This document shows, piece by piece, positions 23,901 to 31,431 of a stretch of DNA of 44,188 nt. The stretch's first letter is position 1; each line of letters starts with the position of its first letter. The notes under the pieces were generated by a model. That model did no database searches. It saw only the letters and a program-made list of their open reading frames with translations, and was not told the DNA's origin. Origin of the DNA: an uncultured Bacteroidales bacterium (lineage in GTDB: Bacteria > Bacteroidota > Bacteroidia > Bacteroidales > UBA932); assembly GCA_900544815.1 (NCBI GenBank), contig UQWT01000011.1:1-44188 (forward strand). The letters run 5' to 3'. Both the position numbers and the translations under genes were made by a program.

Positions 23901-24107
23901 GAAGCTGCTGATGCCATAGTGCCGGTTGGAGCGGGAGCATTTACCATTTTCCGCTATGCAGAGAACAATATTTCTGCAGGTATTGCCTTTATGAATGAGA
24001 CAAACAACAGCAAGGGGGTTGTGCTTGGTTTCCCTGTAGAGTCTTTGGATGACGCTTTGCAGATTGAGGCAATGTTTAAGGAGGTATTCAGATTCTTTGA
24101 AAAGTAA
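20910..24107 (+). CDS. Large secreted amidase-like protein with golvesin-type and FnIII domains
   Basis: 1065 residues with a signal peptide (cleavage near FSANM, residue 25). The central region looks like a zinc N-acetylmuramoyl-L-alanine amidase (Amidase_3) interrupted by an insert: IAMWQSHGWYYEQ with His201, LVPMLENAGAVVMLPRERD, then FAFHSDAGTF with His538 and PSMLLELLSHQNLADMRYG with Glu622. The insert, about 310-440 (FRMGTYRVING to ADAVKFGGG), is the golvesin/xanthan-lyase type carbohydrate-binding domain. An FnIII domain follows (about 675-765), then a C-terminal alpha/beta domain (about 765-1065). Database labels for such proteins are often 'xanthan lyase', but the motifs suggest peptidoglycan hydrolysis. 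No T9SS sorting tail is evident. Monocistronic, with a terminator at 24146-24175. Confidence 0.7.
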   Translation: MKKTNTKLIGLMLGMAVSFNAFSANMLPDKYSKVASEDFEKMAEAIKSYLSPTAAIAVPITVDSVKTEGKVVNVYFIRNLADYSFRRENLAEIYKIANDNLPEQYRGKKLQLYTNGSKIEELQSAYYSVADLKENPLFGTKNLKKVKSTELKNLQKGRKNAGMRDKVKSLAAEGKLVENISKPYKITDGLQDKHIAMWQSHGWYYEQSLQRWEWQRARIFQTVEDIYTQSYVVPFLVPMLENAGAVVMLPRERDFRPEEIIVDNDPNAFDNAGELQGSGRYSETNGRQNWADGTLEGFANAKATYSYGENPFRMGTYRVINGVKKSKTTKDEDLSTATWLPMTKDGGSYAVYVSYKTLPNSASDVYYTVKHAGGETKFKVNQKMGGGTWIYLGTFKFSKGSNTEGVYLSNLTNSSNTVITADAVKFGGGMGNMARKPADEGYVENVKSSETKEQQQAKIAYTVEEETSGYPRIREGARYWLQWAGFADTVYSYSKNLNDYNDDYMSRGKWVNAISGGSSRNSRHTGLNIPVDLSFAFHSDAGTFDNDSIVGTLSIYTRFSNDNDKFSTGLSRMANRELADLVQTQIVNDVRALHEPNWSRRGLWDRSYAESRIPEVPSMLLELLSHQNLADMRYGLDPEFRFTVSRAIYKGMVKFFSLQNNRQYTIQPLPVKNFGAELKDGKVVLTWSPVNDPLEPTATPKRYVVYTRVADGDFDNGVVVNDSTYTTAIETGVVTSYKVVAVNDGGASFPSEILSVGKATAPKGIVLIINGFDRVSAPASFKSDDETVAGFNNMLDAGVPYHNDYSFIGAQHEFRREIPWMDDDAPGFGASFANYEDKVIAGNSFDYPAVHGAALLAMGYDFVSASAGSVMARKTSLNNYRYVDFIMGKQAKTKMGRGTMPAKYAVFPIALQNAITDYLNNVKNGSVIISGANVGRDLFDNVDVTEQDKKFATDVLKYRFMTHYASTDGKVKSVANPYGFTGKYNFETAMNPVKYAVEAADAIVPVGAGAFTIFRYAENNISAGIAFMNETNNSKGVVLGFPVESLDDALQIEAMFKEVFRFFEK

Positions 24108-24145
24108 TCTGTCTTTGCTTCCCGACAAATAATTTTTCATACTTT

Positions 24146-24178
24146 AGGGATGATTGCAGTGATGTGGTCATCCCTTTC
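24146..24178 (+). terminator. Terminator after the amidase-like gene
   Basis: AGGGATGA (24146-24153) / TCATCCCT (24168-24175), 8 bp perfect stem, followed by TTCTGTTTT. Confidence 0.7.
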
Positions 24179-24277
24179 TGTTTTGGTTACTATCCTATTT
24201 TTTTGATAAAAATCGAATCATTCTGGTACATTTAACGCCAAATGTCAATTTTACATATTCATTTAAATAAAAAGTGC

Positions 24278-24341
24278 TACTTTTGACAAAAAATGTTAGG
24301 GTAACAAGGCTTTGTGTGTTATTAATTTATGTAGAGCCTTG
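24278..24341 (+). promoter_or_regulatory. -7 box and structured leader upstream of cysteine desulfidase
   Basis: TACTTTTG (24278-24285) fits the -7 consensus; no clean -33. The roughly 105-nt leader contains the stem CAAGGCT (24305-24311) / AGCCTTG (24335-24341) with a 23-nt loop, without a following T-run. Possible leader regulation; no known riboswitch recognised. Confidence 0.45.
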
Positions 24342-24397
24342 GAGGGACGGTGTATTTATACAGACAGAAAACTAATTAAAAAACATTAAATAGAACA

Positions 24398-25741
24398 ATG
24401 GACAAAAACAGAGTTGCGGAGATCATAGAGCTTATTCATAAGGAGGTGAAGCCTGCGCTTGGGTGTACAGAACCGGTAGCTGTAGCCCTTGCTGTGGCGC
24501 GTTCTTGTGAGGAGATTGCCGCTTTGAAAGCTAAATTTACCTCAATAGAGGTTGAAGTGAGTGCAAACATATTGAAGAACGGAATGGGAGTAGGTATTCC
24601 GGGGACCGGTATGATAGGATTGCATATTGCATCTGCCCTTGGTGCAACATGTGGCAAATCTTGTTACGGGCTTGAGGTGTTAAAGGACCTTAATGATGCA
24701 AGCATAGCTGCAGCAAAAGAGCTTACAGACAAGAAGGTGGTTAAGATCCTTTTGGCAGACACTCCAATAAAACTTTACATAAAGGCAAATGTAAGGGGAA
24801 CAGATGAAAACGGCACAGAGCACACAGCTTCAACCACAATAAAGGATAACCACGACAGCATAGTTTCTGTTATTGTAGACGGTGTGGAAAAATCTGTTTT
24901 GTCGGGAAGCGTATACGTAAATTCAGATACGGGAGAAGAGCCTCACGAAAAGACTACCTTAGACTACCATCTTACCGTTAAAGAGATATACAGGTTTGCA
25001 ACAGAGGCTCCGTACAACGACATAAAATTCATTTTGGATTCCGCAACTCTGAACAAAGCCCTTGCAATGGAAGGGTTGAGTAAAAACTATGGATTGAGGG
25101 TTGGAAGGACGATAGCAGACAAAACCAAAAAGGATATCTTTGGAGACTCACTCCTTAATCATGCAATGGCCTATACTGCAGCGGCATCTGATGCCCGTAT
25201 GGCCGGTTGTACACTTCCTGCAATGAGTAATTCGGGTAGTGGTAACCAGGGAATAACAGTAACGGTGCCTGTGATTGCAGTGGCTGAAAAGATGAAGATA
25301 GATGGCAAGGAGGTTTCAGACGAAAAACTTGCAAGAGCATTGTGCATAAGCCACCTTACAGCTATTCATATCAAGGGATATCTTGGCAAGCTCTCAGCCC
25401 TTTGCGGATGCGTTATAGCCTCCACCGGCTCTTCATGCGGTATAGTTTATCTTTGCGGCGGCGGATATGAGCAGATCTGCTCTGCAATAAAGAATATGAT
25501 TGGAAACATAACCGGAATGGTATGTGACGGTGCAAAGGTTGGTTGTGCCCTTAAAGTTGCATCCGGTGTCTCATCATCAATCCAGTCTGCGACTTTGGCA
25601 TTGGACGGTATCTGTATCTCATCTCACGACGGTATCATTGAGGACGACATAGAGAAAACCATTAAGAACCTTGGCGAGATTGGCTCTGTAGGTATGCAGA
25701 AGACAGACAGAATGATTCTCGATATTATGGTTTGCAAGTAG
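24398..25741 (+). CDS. cyuA: L-cysteine desulfidase family (UPF0597/CyuA)
   Basis: 447 residues. Begins with the family signature EVKPALGCTEPVAVALAVA; the Cys of GCTEP and later Cys residues (STGSSCGIVYLCGGG, VCDGAKVGCALKVASG) match the Fe-S-dependent L-cysteine desulfidase / serine dehydratase alpha-like fold. LPAMSNSGSGNQGITVTVPV is the conserved central stretch. Degrades L-cysteine to pyruvate, ammonia and sulphide, likely in the cytoplasm. Preceded by its own promoter and a structured leader. It lies 3.7 kb from a D-cysteine desulfhydrase-like gene, so both cysteine enantiomers may be degraded by genes in this stretch. Confidence 0.87.
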   Translation: MDKNRVAEIIELIHKEVKPALGCTEPVAVALAVARSCEEIAALKAKFTSIEVEVSANILKNGMGVGIPGTGMIGLHIASALGATCGKSCYGLEVLKDLNDASIAAAKELTDKKVVKILLADTPIKLYIKANVRGTDENGTEHTASTTIKDNHDSIVSVIVDGVEKSVLSGSVYVNSDTGEEPHEKTTLDYHLTVKEIYRFATEAPYNDIKFILDSATLNKALAMEGLSKNYGLRVGRTIADKTKKDIFGDSLLNHAMAYTAAASDARMAGCTLPAMSNSGSGNQGITVTVPVIAVAEKMKIDGKEVSDEKLARALCISHLTAIHIKGYLGKLSALCGCVIASTGSSCGIVYLCGGGYEQICSAIKNMIGNITGMVCDGAKVGCALKVASGVSSSIQSATLALDGICISSHDGIIEDDIEKTIKNLGEIGSVGMQKTDRMILDIMVCK

Positions 25742-25814
25742 TAGCTGTTTATTCCAGACAAATCACTCTCTCCCTTTTTTTAAGATTGTTTGTAGGGAAG
25801 AAGATTTTTTCTTA

Positions 25815-25845
25815 TTGGATTTAATGGGGATTTTGTGTACCTTTG
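25815..25845 (+). promoter_or_regulatory. Trigger factor promoter
   Basis: TTG (25815-25817), 20 bp spacer, TACCTTTG (25838-25845) followed by C. Leader of about 70 nt. Confidence 0.7.
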
Positions 25846-25921
25846 CGCGCTTTGTTGCAGCTAAAGCCTGCTATGCGGTTTTGGCAGTTGAGATGAGTAA
25901 TATATTTTAAATTTAAAGATA

Positions 25922-27244
25922 ATGAAAGTTGAAAAACTACCGGTTGACGATTTGACTTTTAGATTAAACGTTACCATTGAGAAGGCAGATGCGTTGGAGA
26001 AACGTAAAAAAGCTTTGAATAATTATAGAAGGACAGCAGAGATCAAGGGTTTTCGTAAGGGTATGGCACCTATGTCTCTAATTGAGAAGATGCATGGAAT
26101 GTCTGCTTTGATAGATGCCGTAAACGATCTTATTGCAGAGCAGCTTAATAATTATATTCAGGAGAATAAACTTAACGTTTTAGGAGAGCCTCTTCCTAAT
26201 GACGAGCTTCAGAAGAAGATAGATTGGGATAACGATACGGTATACGAGTTTGTATTCGATGTAGCCCTTGCTCCACAGGTTAAAGTTGAAATCTCAAAGG
26301 ATGACAAGATTGTTTACTACAACCCAACCGTTGCAGATGCGGATATAGATGCTGCTAAATCCAATATTCTTAAACAGTATGGTAAATTGGAGGATACAGA
26401 TGCTGTAAAGGATGAAGATTTTATAGTTGCAGACCTTGTACAGGGTGAGACAAAGGTTGAGGGCACATATATTACCCTTAAGCAGATGTCTGATGATAAC
26501 AAAAAGATCTTCCTTGGCAAGATGGCCGGCGATTCTTTTGAAATAAATGTAAATGATGTCTTTACCAATGAGGCAGACAGGGCATCTTTGCTAAAAGTAA
26601 AGAAAGAGGAGCTTGCAACCATAGAGCCTCTTTGGACTCTTACCATTAAGGAGATCAAGACCTTTGTAGATGCAGAGGAGAATCAGGAGCTTTACAACAA
26701 GATGTTTGGAGAGGGCGTTGTTAACTCTGCAGATGAGTTCAAGGCAAAGTTAGTTAAGAGAATTGAGGAGGAGTATGCACAGGAGAGCGAGTACCGCTTT
26801 ATGCTTGATGCAAGAGAGTATTTCCTTAACAAAGTTAATATTCCTGTACCTGAGGCGTTTATGAAGAGATGGCTTCATGTTGTGAACGAGGGTAAGGTGA
26901 CAATGGAGGAGATAGAGAAGGAGTTTGACCTCTTCCTTAAAGATTTTAGATGGCAGTTGATTCGTGGCGCTATCCTTAAAGATAACAACCTTACAGTTAC
27001 CAAAGAGGATGTTCTTAAGGTTGCAACCAATATTGCAAGATACCAGTTTGCAATGTATGGCATAAACAATGTTCCTGAGGAGCATTTGGCTCAGTATGCA
27101 GAGAAACTTCTTGCAGATGAGAAGCAGAACAGAAGAATCATAGAGAAGGCAGAGGAGGATAAGGCAATAGCATTCATTAAAGAGAATGTTACCGTTGAGC
27201 CAAAGGAGATAGCCATAGAGGAGCTTCGTAAGCTGAATAACTAA
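25922..27244 (+). CDS. tig: Trigger factor (ribosome-associated chaperone)
   Basis: 440 residues, all three domains: a ribosome-binding N-terminus (VTIEKADALEKRKKAL, IKGFRKGMAPMSLIEKMHG with the GFRKG-type ribosome contact), a shortened and diverged PPIase middle part (about 150-245), and the C-terminal helical arms (EEEYAQESEYRFMLDAREYFL, VPEAFMKRWL). The Bacteroidota versions are divergent from E. coli Tig, as here. The usual clpP-clpX neighbours are absent; DUF4290 and ftsK follow from a separate promoter. Confidence 0.9.
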   Translation: MKVEKLPVDDLTFRLNVTIEKADALEKRKKALNNYRRTAEIKGFRKGMAPMSLIEKMHGMSALIDAVNDLIAEQLNNYIQENKLNVLGEPLPNDELQKKIDWDNDTVYEFVFDVALAPQVKVEISKDDKIVYYNPTVADADIDAAKSNILKQYGKLEDTDAVKDEDFIVADLVQGETKVEGTYITLKQMSDDNKKIFLGKMAGDSFEINVNDVFTNEADRASLLKVKKEELATIEPLWTLTIKEIKTFVDAEENQELYNKMFGEGVVNSADEFKAKLVKRIEEEYAQESEYRFMLDAREYFLNKVNIPVPEAFMKRWLHVVNEGKVTMEEIEKEFDLFLKDFRWQLIRGAILKDNNLTVTKEDVLKVATNIARYQFAMYGINNVPEEHLAQYAEKLLADEKQNRRIIEKAEEDKAIAFIKENVTVEPKEIAIEELRKLNN

Positions 27245-27272
27245 AAATTGTCCGAAAATAATTTCTAGGCTT

Positions 27273-27307
27273 AGAGGGTGACTTTTATTTTAGTCATCCT
27301 CTTTTTT
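27273..27307 (+). terminator. Trigger factor terminator
   Basis: AGAGGGTGAC (27273-27282) pairs over 10 bp (one G-U) with GTCATCCTCT (27293-27302), followed by T5. Confidence 0.85.
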
Positions 27308-27340
27308 ACTATCTGCATGGTCTATTTCCTATAGTTTTTG

Positions 27341-27348
27341 TATTTTTG
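27341..27348 (+). promoter_or_regulatory. -7 element of the DUF4290-ftsK-lolA operon
   Basis: TATTTTTG, 30 bp upstream of ATG 27378. No TTTG at -33. Confidence 0.5.
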
Positions 27349-27377
27349 TAGCTTAATAAAGCGAAAAAATATTTAAT

Positions 27378-28055
27378 ATGGATTATAATACACAAAGAGA
27401 AAAATTGCTTATGCCGGAGTATGGCAGGCATGTTCAGGATATGATTAATTATGTTAAGAATATTCCCGACAAAGAAAAACGTAACGAGCAGATCCAAGCC
27501 GTAGTGCAGGTAATGGGCACACTCAATCCACAATTGAGAGACCTTAACGATTTTAAACACAAGTTGTGGGATCATGTTCAGATTATATCTGACTTTAAAA
27601 TAGATATAGATTCACCATATCCAACCCCCACAAGAGAGACACTTAGCACAAAGCCAAATCCTATTCCACTTGAGAAGGACCCCATAAAAATGGTATGCTA
27701 TGGACGCAATATTCAGAATATGATAAATGTTATTGCAGAGAGAGAGGATGATGAGCTTAAAACAGCAATGATAAAGACCTTGGCCTCTTACATGAAGCAG
27801 CAATACCTCATCTGGAACAAAGACTCTGTATCTGAGGAGACCATTTTCAATGATATATACAAGCTGTCAGACGGCAGGATAAAGGTTCCGGAGGAGATAC
27901 ATATTGGAATGGGAATGAATGAGGGTAGCACATATCAGAGAAATGTTGCACAAAGCACAGGTACACAGATGAGAAGCAGTAACTTCCGATCAAACAAAGG
28001 GAAAGGAAACAGTAGTAACCAAAAGAAGTGGAAACAGAGAAATAACAATAAATAG
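27378..28055 (+). CDS. DUF4290 protein
   Basis: 225 residues. MDYNTQREKLLMPEYGRHVQ is the diagnostic start of DUF4290, a family I know only from Bacteroidota. Two similar halves (YGRHVQDMINYV near residue 15; CYGRNIQNMINVI near 107) suggest an internal repeat. The C-terminal 45 residues are basic and low complexity (SNFRSNKGKGNSSNQKKWKQ), which would fit nucleic acid binding. It is commonly next to murA in this phylum; here it directly precedes ftsK by 17 bp. Function unknown; a cell-envelope or division link is suggested by context. Confidence 0.85.
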   Translation: MDYNTQREKLLMPEYGRHVQDMINYVKNIPDKEKRNEQIQAVVQVMGTLNPQLRDLNDFKHKLWDHVQIISDFKIDIDSPYPTPTRETLSTKPNPIPLEKDPIKMVCYGRNIQNMINVIAEREDDELKTAMIKTLASYMKQQYLIWNKDSVSEETIFNDIYKLSDGRIKVPEEIHIGMGMNEGSTYQRNVAQSTGTQMRSSNFRSNKGKGNSSNQKKWKQRNNNK

Positions 28056-28072
28056 TTTATAACCTTACAACA

Positions 28073-30706
28073 ATGGCTAAAAAGGATAAATCCGGTAAAA
28101 AGGCAGATAATGAGGATGCTAAACAGAAGAGGCAGATAGAGAAAGCCGAGATTGCGGCACCAAAGCGGAAAGACAGTATATATCTTGTTTGCGGGCTTCT
28201 CTCTTTTGTTATAGCGGCTGTTACCACTATATCGCTTATTTCGTACCTGCATTCATGGATATCGGATCAAAGTGTAATATCGTCTAACAACTACCTTACA
28301 ACAGATGTTGAGGTTGTAAACAAGGGCGGAAAGCTTGGTCTTGCTCTTGCCCATCTCTTGGTTGACAAGATATTCGGGCTAGGTGCACTTATCATTCCGT
28401 TCTTTTTCCTTGGACTTTCGGCATTTTGTCTGAAAATTAAAAAGATAAAACTGCTAAGATTTACCTTTTTGTCACTATTTGGCTGTATAATACTGTCGCT
28501 TACATTCTCGTATATTTTTTCATTGATTCCTCTTACCCTGTTCTATGGCGGAGCAGGCGGGTCGTACGGGTATTATGTTATCAAATGGGCAAACTCAATG
28601 TTTGGTGCGTTTGGCACCGGCGGACTTCTTTTGCTCCTTATTGTAATATGGCTTATATTTGTGGATAACAGGATAGTAGCGCACTTTAACAATTGGGTGG
28701 AGCGTGTAACGGCCCCAAGACCAAAAAAGGAGAAGAGAAAAAAAGAGATGCAGCAAGAGAGTGCAGAGCCGTCACTCAATGAATCCGCACTTAGTGAATC
28801 TGCACAGACAGAGAGTGCAGAGCATGACGAGGGTGAGCCGGTTATGGATGTTGTAACAGGGACAGAATCCGCCACTCTGTACAATTCGGAAGAGAATATA
28901 TTTGCAGGGCAGGAGGGGCATGATTTTGAACAGTCTGAGACATTAGGTTTTGAACAGTATAGAGAGCCTGTCGGCGAAGGTGAAGTGGATAATGATAATA
29001 TCCCTAAATTGGAGGTGCTGTCTGCGCCGGAACCTATCCCTGCAGAAAATACTAACGCAGAAGATATTACAGACGAAGAGTTGTTAGATCCCCAATTGAA
29101 AGAGGAAGAGGATGTTGGCCTGAGCACAAATGGCGATGAGGAAAACTTTGAGGATGCATATACCCAGGAGCAGCTCCGGACACTTTTTGATCCAAGACTC
29201 GAACTTCCTAACTATCAGGCACCATCACTCTCACTCCTGGAATCATACAGAGACAAATGGTATGAGGTATCACCAGAGGAGTTGGAGAAGAATAATCGTC
29301 AGATTGTAAAAACACTTTCAAACTACAAGATTGGTGTTTCAAAAATCTCTGCCAGAATAGGACCAACAGTAACCCTCTATGAGATAGTTCCGGCTCCCGG
29401 TGTTAGAGTTGCCCAGATTAAGAGATTGGAGGAGGATATTCAGTTGTCGCTTGCAGCCAAAGGTGTGCGTGTTGTAACGCTTAAAGGGACAAATGCCATA
29501 GGAATAGAGGTTGCCAACGAAAGGCCAAGTACTGTTTCTATGCTTTCCGTTTTAGATGATGCAAAATTCAAGGCAGCCGAATATGATCTGCCTGTTGCAT
29601 TGGGAAAGACCATTACCAACGAGGTAATGCATTTTGATTTGGCAAAGATGCCTCACCTACTTGTTGCCGGAGCAACAGGACAGGGAAAATCTGTGGGGCT
29701 TAATGCAATACTGGCCTCTCTGCTTTACAGAAAGCACCCGAGTGAATTGAAACTTGTACTTGTGGATCCAAAGAAGGTGGAGTTGTCTCTATATTCAAAA
29801 TTGGAGAAACACTTTTTAGCCCAGCTTCCAGACGCAGATGAGCCTGTCATTACAGATACTCAGAAGGTTATATATACTCTTAAATCTCTCTGTATAGAGA
29901 TGGACTCGCGTTACGACCTTCTTAAGATGGCTCATGTAAGAAATGTTAAGGAGTATAACGAAAAATTCCTGCAACGAAGGCTTAACCCGCTTAAGGGGCA
30001 TAAGTTTATGCCGTACATAGTTGTTGTGATAGATGAGTTTGCAGATCTGCTTATGACAGCAGGCAAGGAGATAGAGGAGCCTATTGCTCGTTTGGCGCAA
30101 TTGGCTCGTGCTATTGGCATTCATTTGGTCATTGCAACGCAACGACCTACAACATCTGTAATTACAGGTAATATTAAGGCCAACTTCCCGGCTCGTATTG
30201 CATTTATGGTTCGTTCAAGTATCGATTCCAGAACCATTTTGGATGAGACAGGGGCCAATCAGCTCATAGGTCGCGGAGATATGCTTATATCAACAGGTGG
30301 AGATCTTACGCGTGTACAGTGTGCCTTTATAGATACTAAGGAGGTTGAGAGAATTGTAGATTCAATTGCATCACAACCGGGCTATTCATCACCGTTCTAT
30401 CTCCCTGAGTATACCGGCGAAGAGAAAGAGGATGGCGGAGGAGTAGGAGAGGTAGACCTTAACAGAAGGGATCCTCTATTTGAGGATGCGGCCAAGTTGG
30501 TAGTAATGCATCAGCAGGGGTCAACATCTCTTATCCAGCGCAAGATGAATCTTGGTTACAACAGGTCAGGGCGTATTATGGACCAGCTTGAGGTTGCCGG
30601 CATTGTCGGCCCGTTCGAGGGAAGCAAGGCAAGACAAGTCTTGGTGGCAGATCTCTCTGAATTGGATTTAAGGCTCTCATCTATAAGAGATATATATGGA
30701 GGTTAA
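28073..30706 (+). CDS. ftsK: FtsK/SpoIIIE DNA translocase
   Basis: Septal DNA pump that segregates chromosome termini. 877 residues: four membrane segments (about 33-60, 90-125, 130-155, 183-203), an acidic Ser/Glu-rich linker (about 215-375), then the alpha/beta motor. Walker A is GATGQGKS (533-540), Walker B VVVIDEFAD (Asp654-Glu655), and IATQRPTTSVITGNIKANFPARIAF follows. The C-terminal gamma winged helix (LVVMHQQGSTSLIQRKMNLGYNRSGRIMDQLE) would read polar guide sequences. Middle gene of the DUF4290-ftsK-lolA operon, 5 bp before lolA. Confidence 0.96.
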   Translation: MAKKDKSGKKADNEDAKQKRQIEKAEIAAPKRKDSIYLVCGLLSFVIAAVTTISLISYLHSWISDQSVISSNNYLTTDVEVVNKGGKLGLALAHLLVDKIFGLGALIIPFFFLGLSAFCLKIKKIKLLRFTFLSLFGCIILSLTFSYIFSLIPLTLFYGGAGGSYGYYVIKWANSMFGAFGTGGLLLLLIVIWLIFVDNRIVAHFNNWVERVTAPRPKKEKRKKEMQQESAEPSLNESALSESAQTESAEHDEGEPVMDVVTGTESATLYNSEENIFAGQEGHDFEQSETLGFEQYREPVGEGEVDNDNIPKLEVLSAPEPIPAENTNAEDITDEELLDPQLKEEEDVGLSTNGDEENFEDAYTQEQLRTLFDPRLELPNYQAPSLSLLESYRDKWYEVSPEELEKNNRQIVKTLSNYKIGVSKISARIGPTVTLYEIVPAPGVRVAQIKRLEEDIQLSLAAKGVRVVTLKGTNAIGIEVANERPSTVSMLSVLDDAKFKAAEYDLPVALGKTITNEVMHFDLAKMPHLLVAGATGQGKSVGLNAILASLLYRKHPSELKLVLVDPKKVELSLYSKLEKHFLAQLPDADEPVITDTQKVIYTLKSLCIEMDSRYDLLKMAHVRNVKEYNEKFLQRRLNPLKGHKFMPYIVVVIDEFADLLMTAGKEIEEPIARLAQLARAIGIHLVIATQRPTTSVITGNIKANFPARIAFMVRSSIDSRTILDETGANQLIGRGDMLISTGGDLTRVQCAFIDTKEVERIVDSIASQPGYSSPFYLPEYTGEEKEDGGGVGEVDLNRRDPLFEDAAKLVVMHQQGSTSLIQRKMNLGYNRSGRIMDQLEVAGIVGPFEGSKARQVLVADLSELDLRLSSIRDIYGG

Positions 30707-30711
30707 ACGAT

Positions 30712-31275
30712 ATGAATAGGATTGTTGTTCTTTGTGCCATCTTTCTAATGGCATCTGTTTGCAGAATGGATGCTCAAGATGTTAAAGTCGTTGCAAAAGA
30801 GCTTATGGCAGGCTCGGAGGTGGATTTTTCCTGCTCTGTTACAGGGAATGATAACCAAAATTTTTCATTTGAGGCAACCGGAACGGCAAAACTACTTGGA
30901 AAAAGTTATAATATATTAACAGAGGAGGGATTGAAACTTATATCAGACGGCAAATCGCTTTGGATAATAAATTTAGACACGCAAGAGGCTGTTGTATCAT
31001 TGTTGGATGAGAGTTCAGCCGCTCAAAACGATTTTGCCAACCCCTTTGTTCTCCTTTCCAATCCGCAAGGAGAGCTAAAGTTCTCCTTTAAAGGAACAGC
31101 ACCGGGTGGTAATCCAAAAGTGCCGGCAGAGATTAAGATTTCCGGATTCAAGTCCGGGCAACCAAAGGAGATTGTGGTTAGGATTGCAAAGTATGCCAAG
31201 GCCAATCTGAGCGGATCTGACTTTGTTTTCAACAAGAAAGATTACCCTAGTATAGATGTAACAGACCTAAGATAA
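30712..31275 (+). CDS. lolA: LolA-like outer-membrane lipoprotein carrier
   Basis: 187 residues with a signal peptide ending near RMDAQ (about residue 22). The mature protein is a small beta-rich domain: KLLGKSYNILTEEGLKLISDGKSLWIINLDTQEAVV corresponds to the LolA/LolB-type convex sheet stretch (kl.g..f.l...g....dGk.lw.y). Periplasmic chaperone carrying lipoproteins between membranes. The LolA gene directly after ftsK is a familiar order in Bacteroidota. Ends at a strong terminator starting at its stop codon. Confidence 0.8.
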   Translation: MNRIVVLCAIFLMASVCRMDAQDVKVVAKELMAGSEVDFSCSVTGNDNQNFSFEATGTAKLLGKSYNILTEEGLKLISDGKSLWIINLDTQEAVVSLLDESSAAQNDFANPFVLLSNPQGELKFSFKGTAPGGNPKVPAEIKISGFKSGQPKEIVVRIAKYAKANLSGSDFVFNKKDYPSIDVTDLR

Positions 31276-31313
31276 AAAATATGGTGACCAGTTAATTTTG
31301 GCCACCATATTTT
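31276..31313. terminator. Bidirectional terminator between lolA and the oxoamine synthase gene
   Basis: AAAATATGGTG (31276-31286) pairs with CACCATATTTT (31303-31313); an inner CCA/TGG extends the stem past one mismatch; 8-nt loop. A/T tails on both sides suit both strands. Confidence 0.8.
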
Positions 31314-31326
31314 AATTCAAAACAGT

Positions 31327-31364
31327 ATGTTGTTAAATAAAATTGCTTTTTTATTTGACAACAT
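31327..31364. repeat. Second inverted repeat downstream of the oxoamine synthase
   Basis: ATGTTGTTAAATAAA (31327-31341) and TTTATTTGACAACAT (31350-31364) pair over 15 bp with one T/G position and an 8-nt loop. Could be a terminator for the leftward gene ending at 31432. Confidence 0.5.
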
Positions 31365-31431
31365 TAAATATAGCGTTATCCTAAATCTAGGTAGACAGCT
31401 AAAGCCAATGCTTATGCCAACGCTAACGCCT

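Noticed and set aside
24398..25741. Serine dehydratase alone as the call for the 447-residue protein
   Set aside because: The GCTEPVA start and GNQG stretch fit the UPF0597/CyuA cysteine desulfidase family better than the classic sdaA organisation.
28573..29127. 184-codon minus-strand ORF rich in Ser
   Set aside because: Shadow of the acidic Ser/Glu-rich linker of FtsK on the opposite strand.
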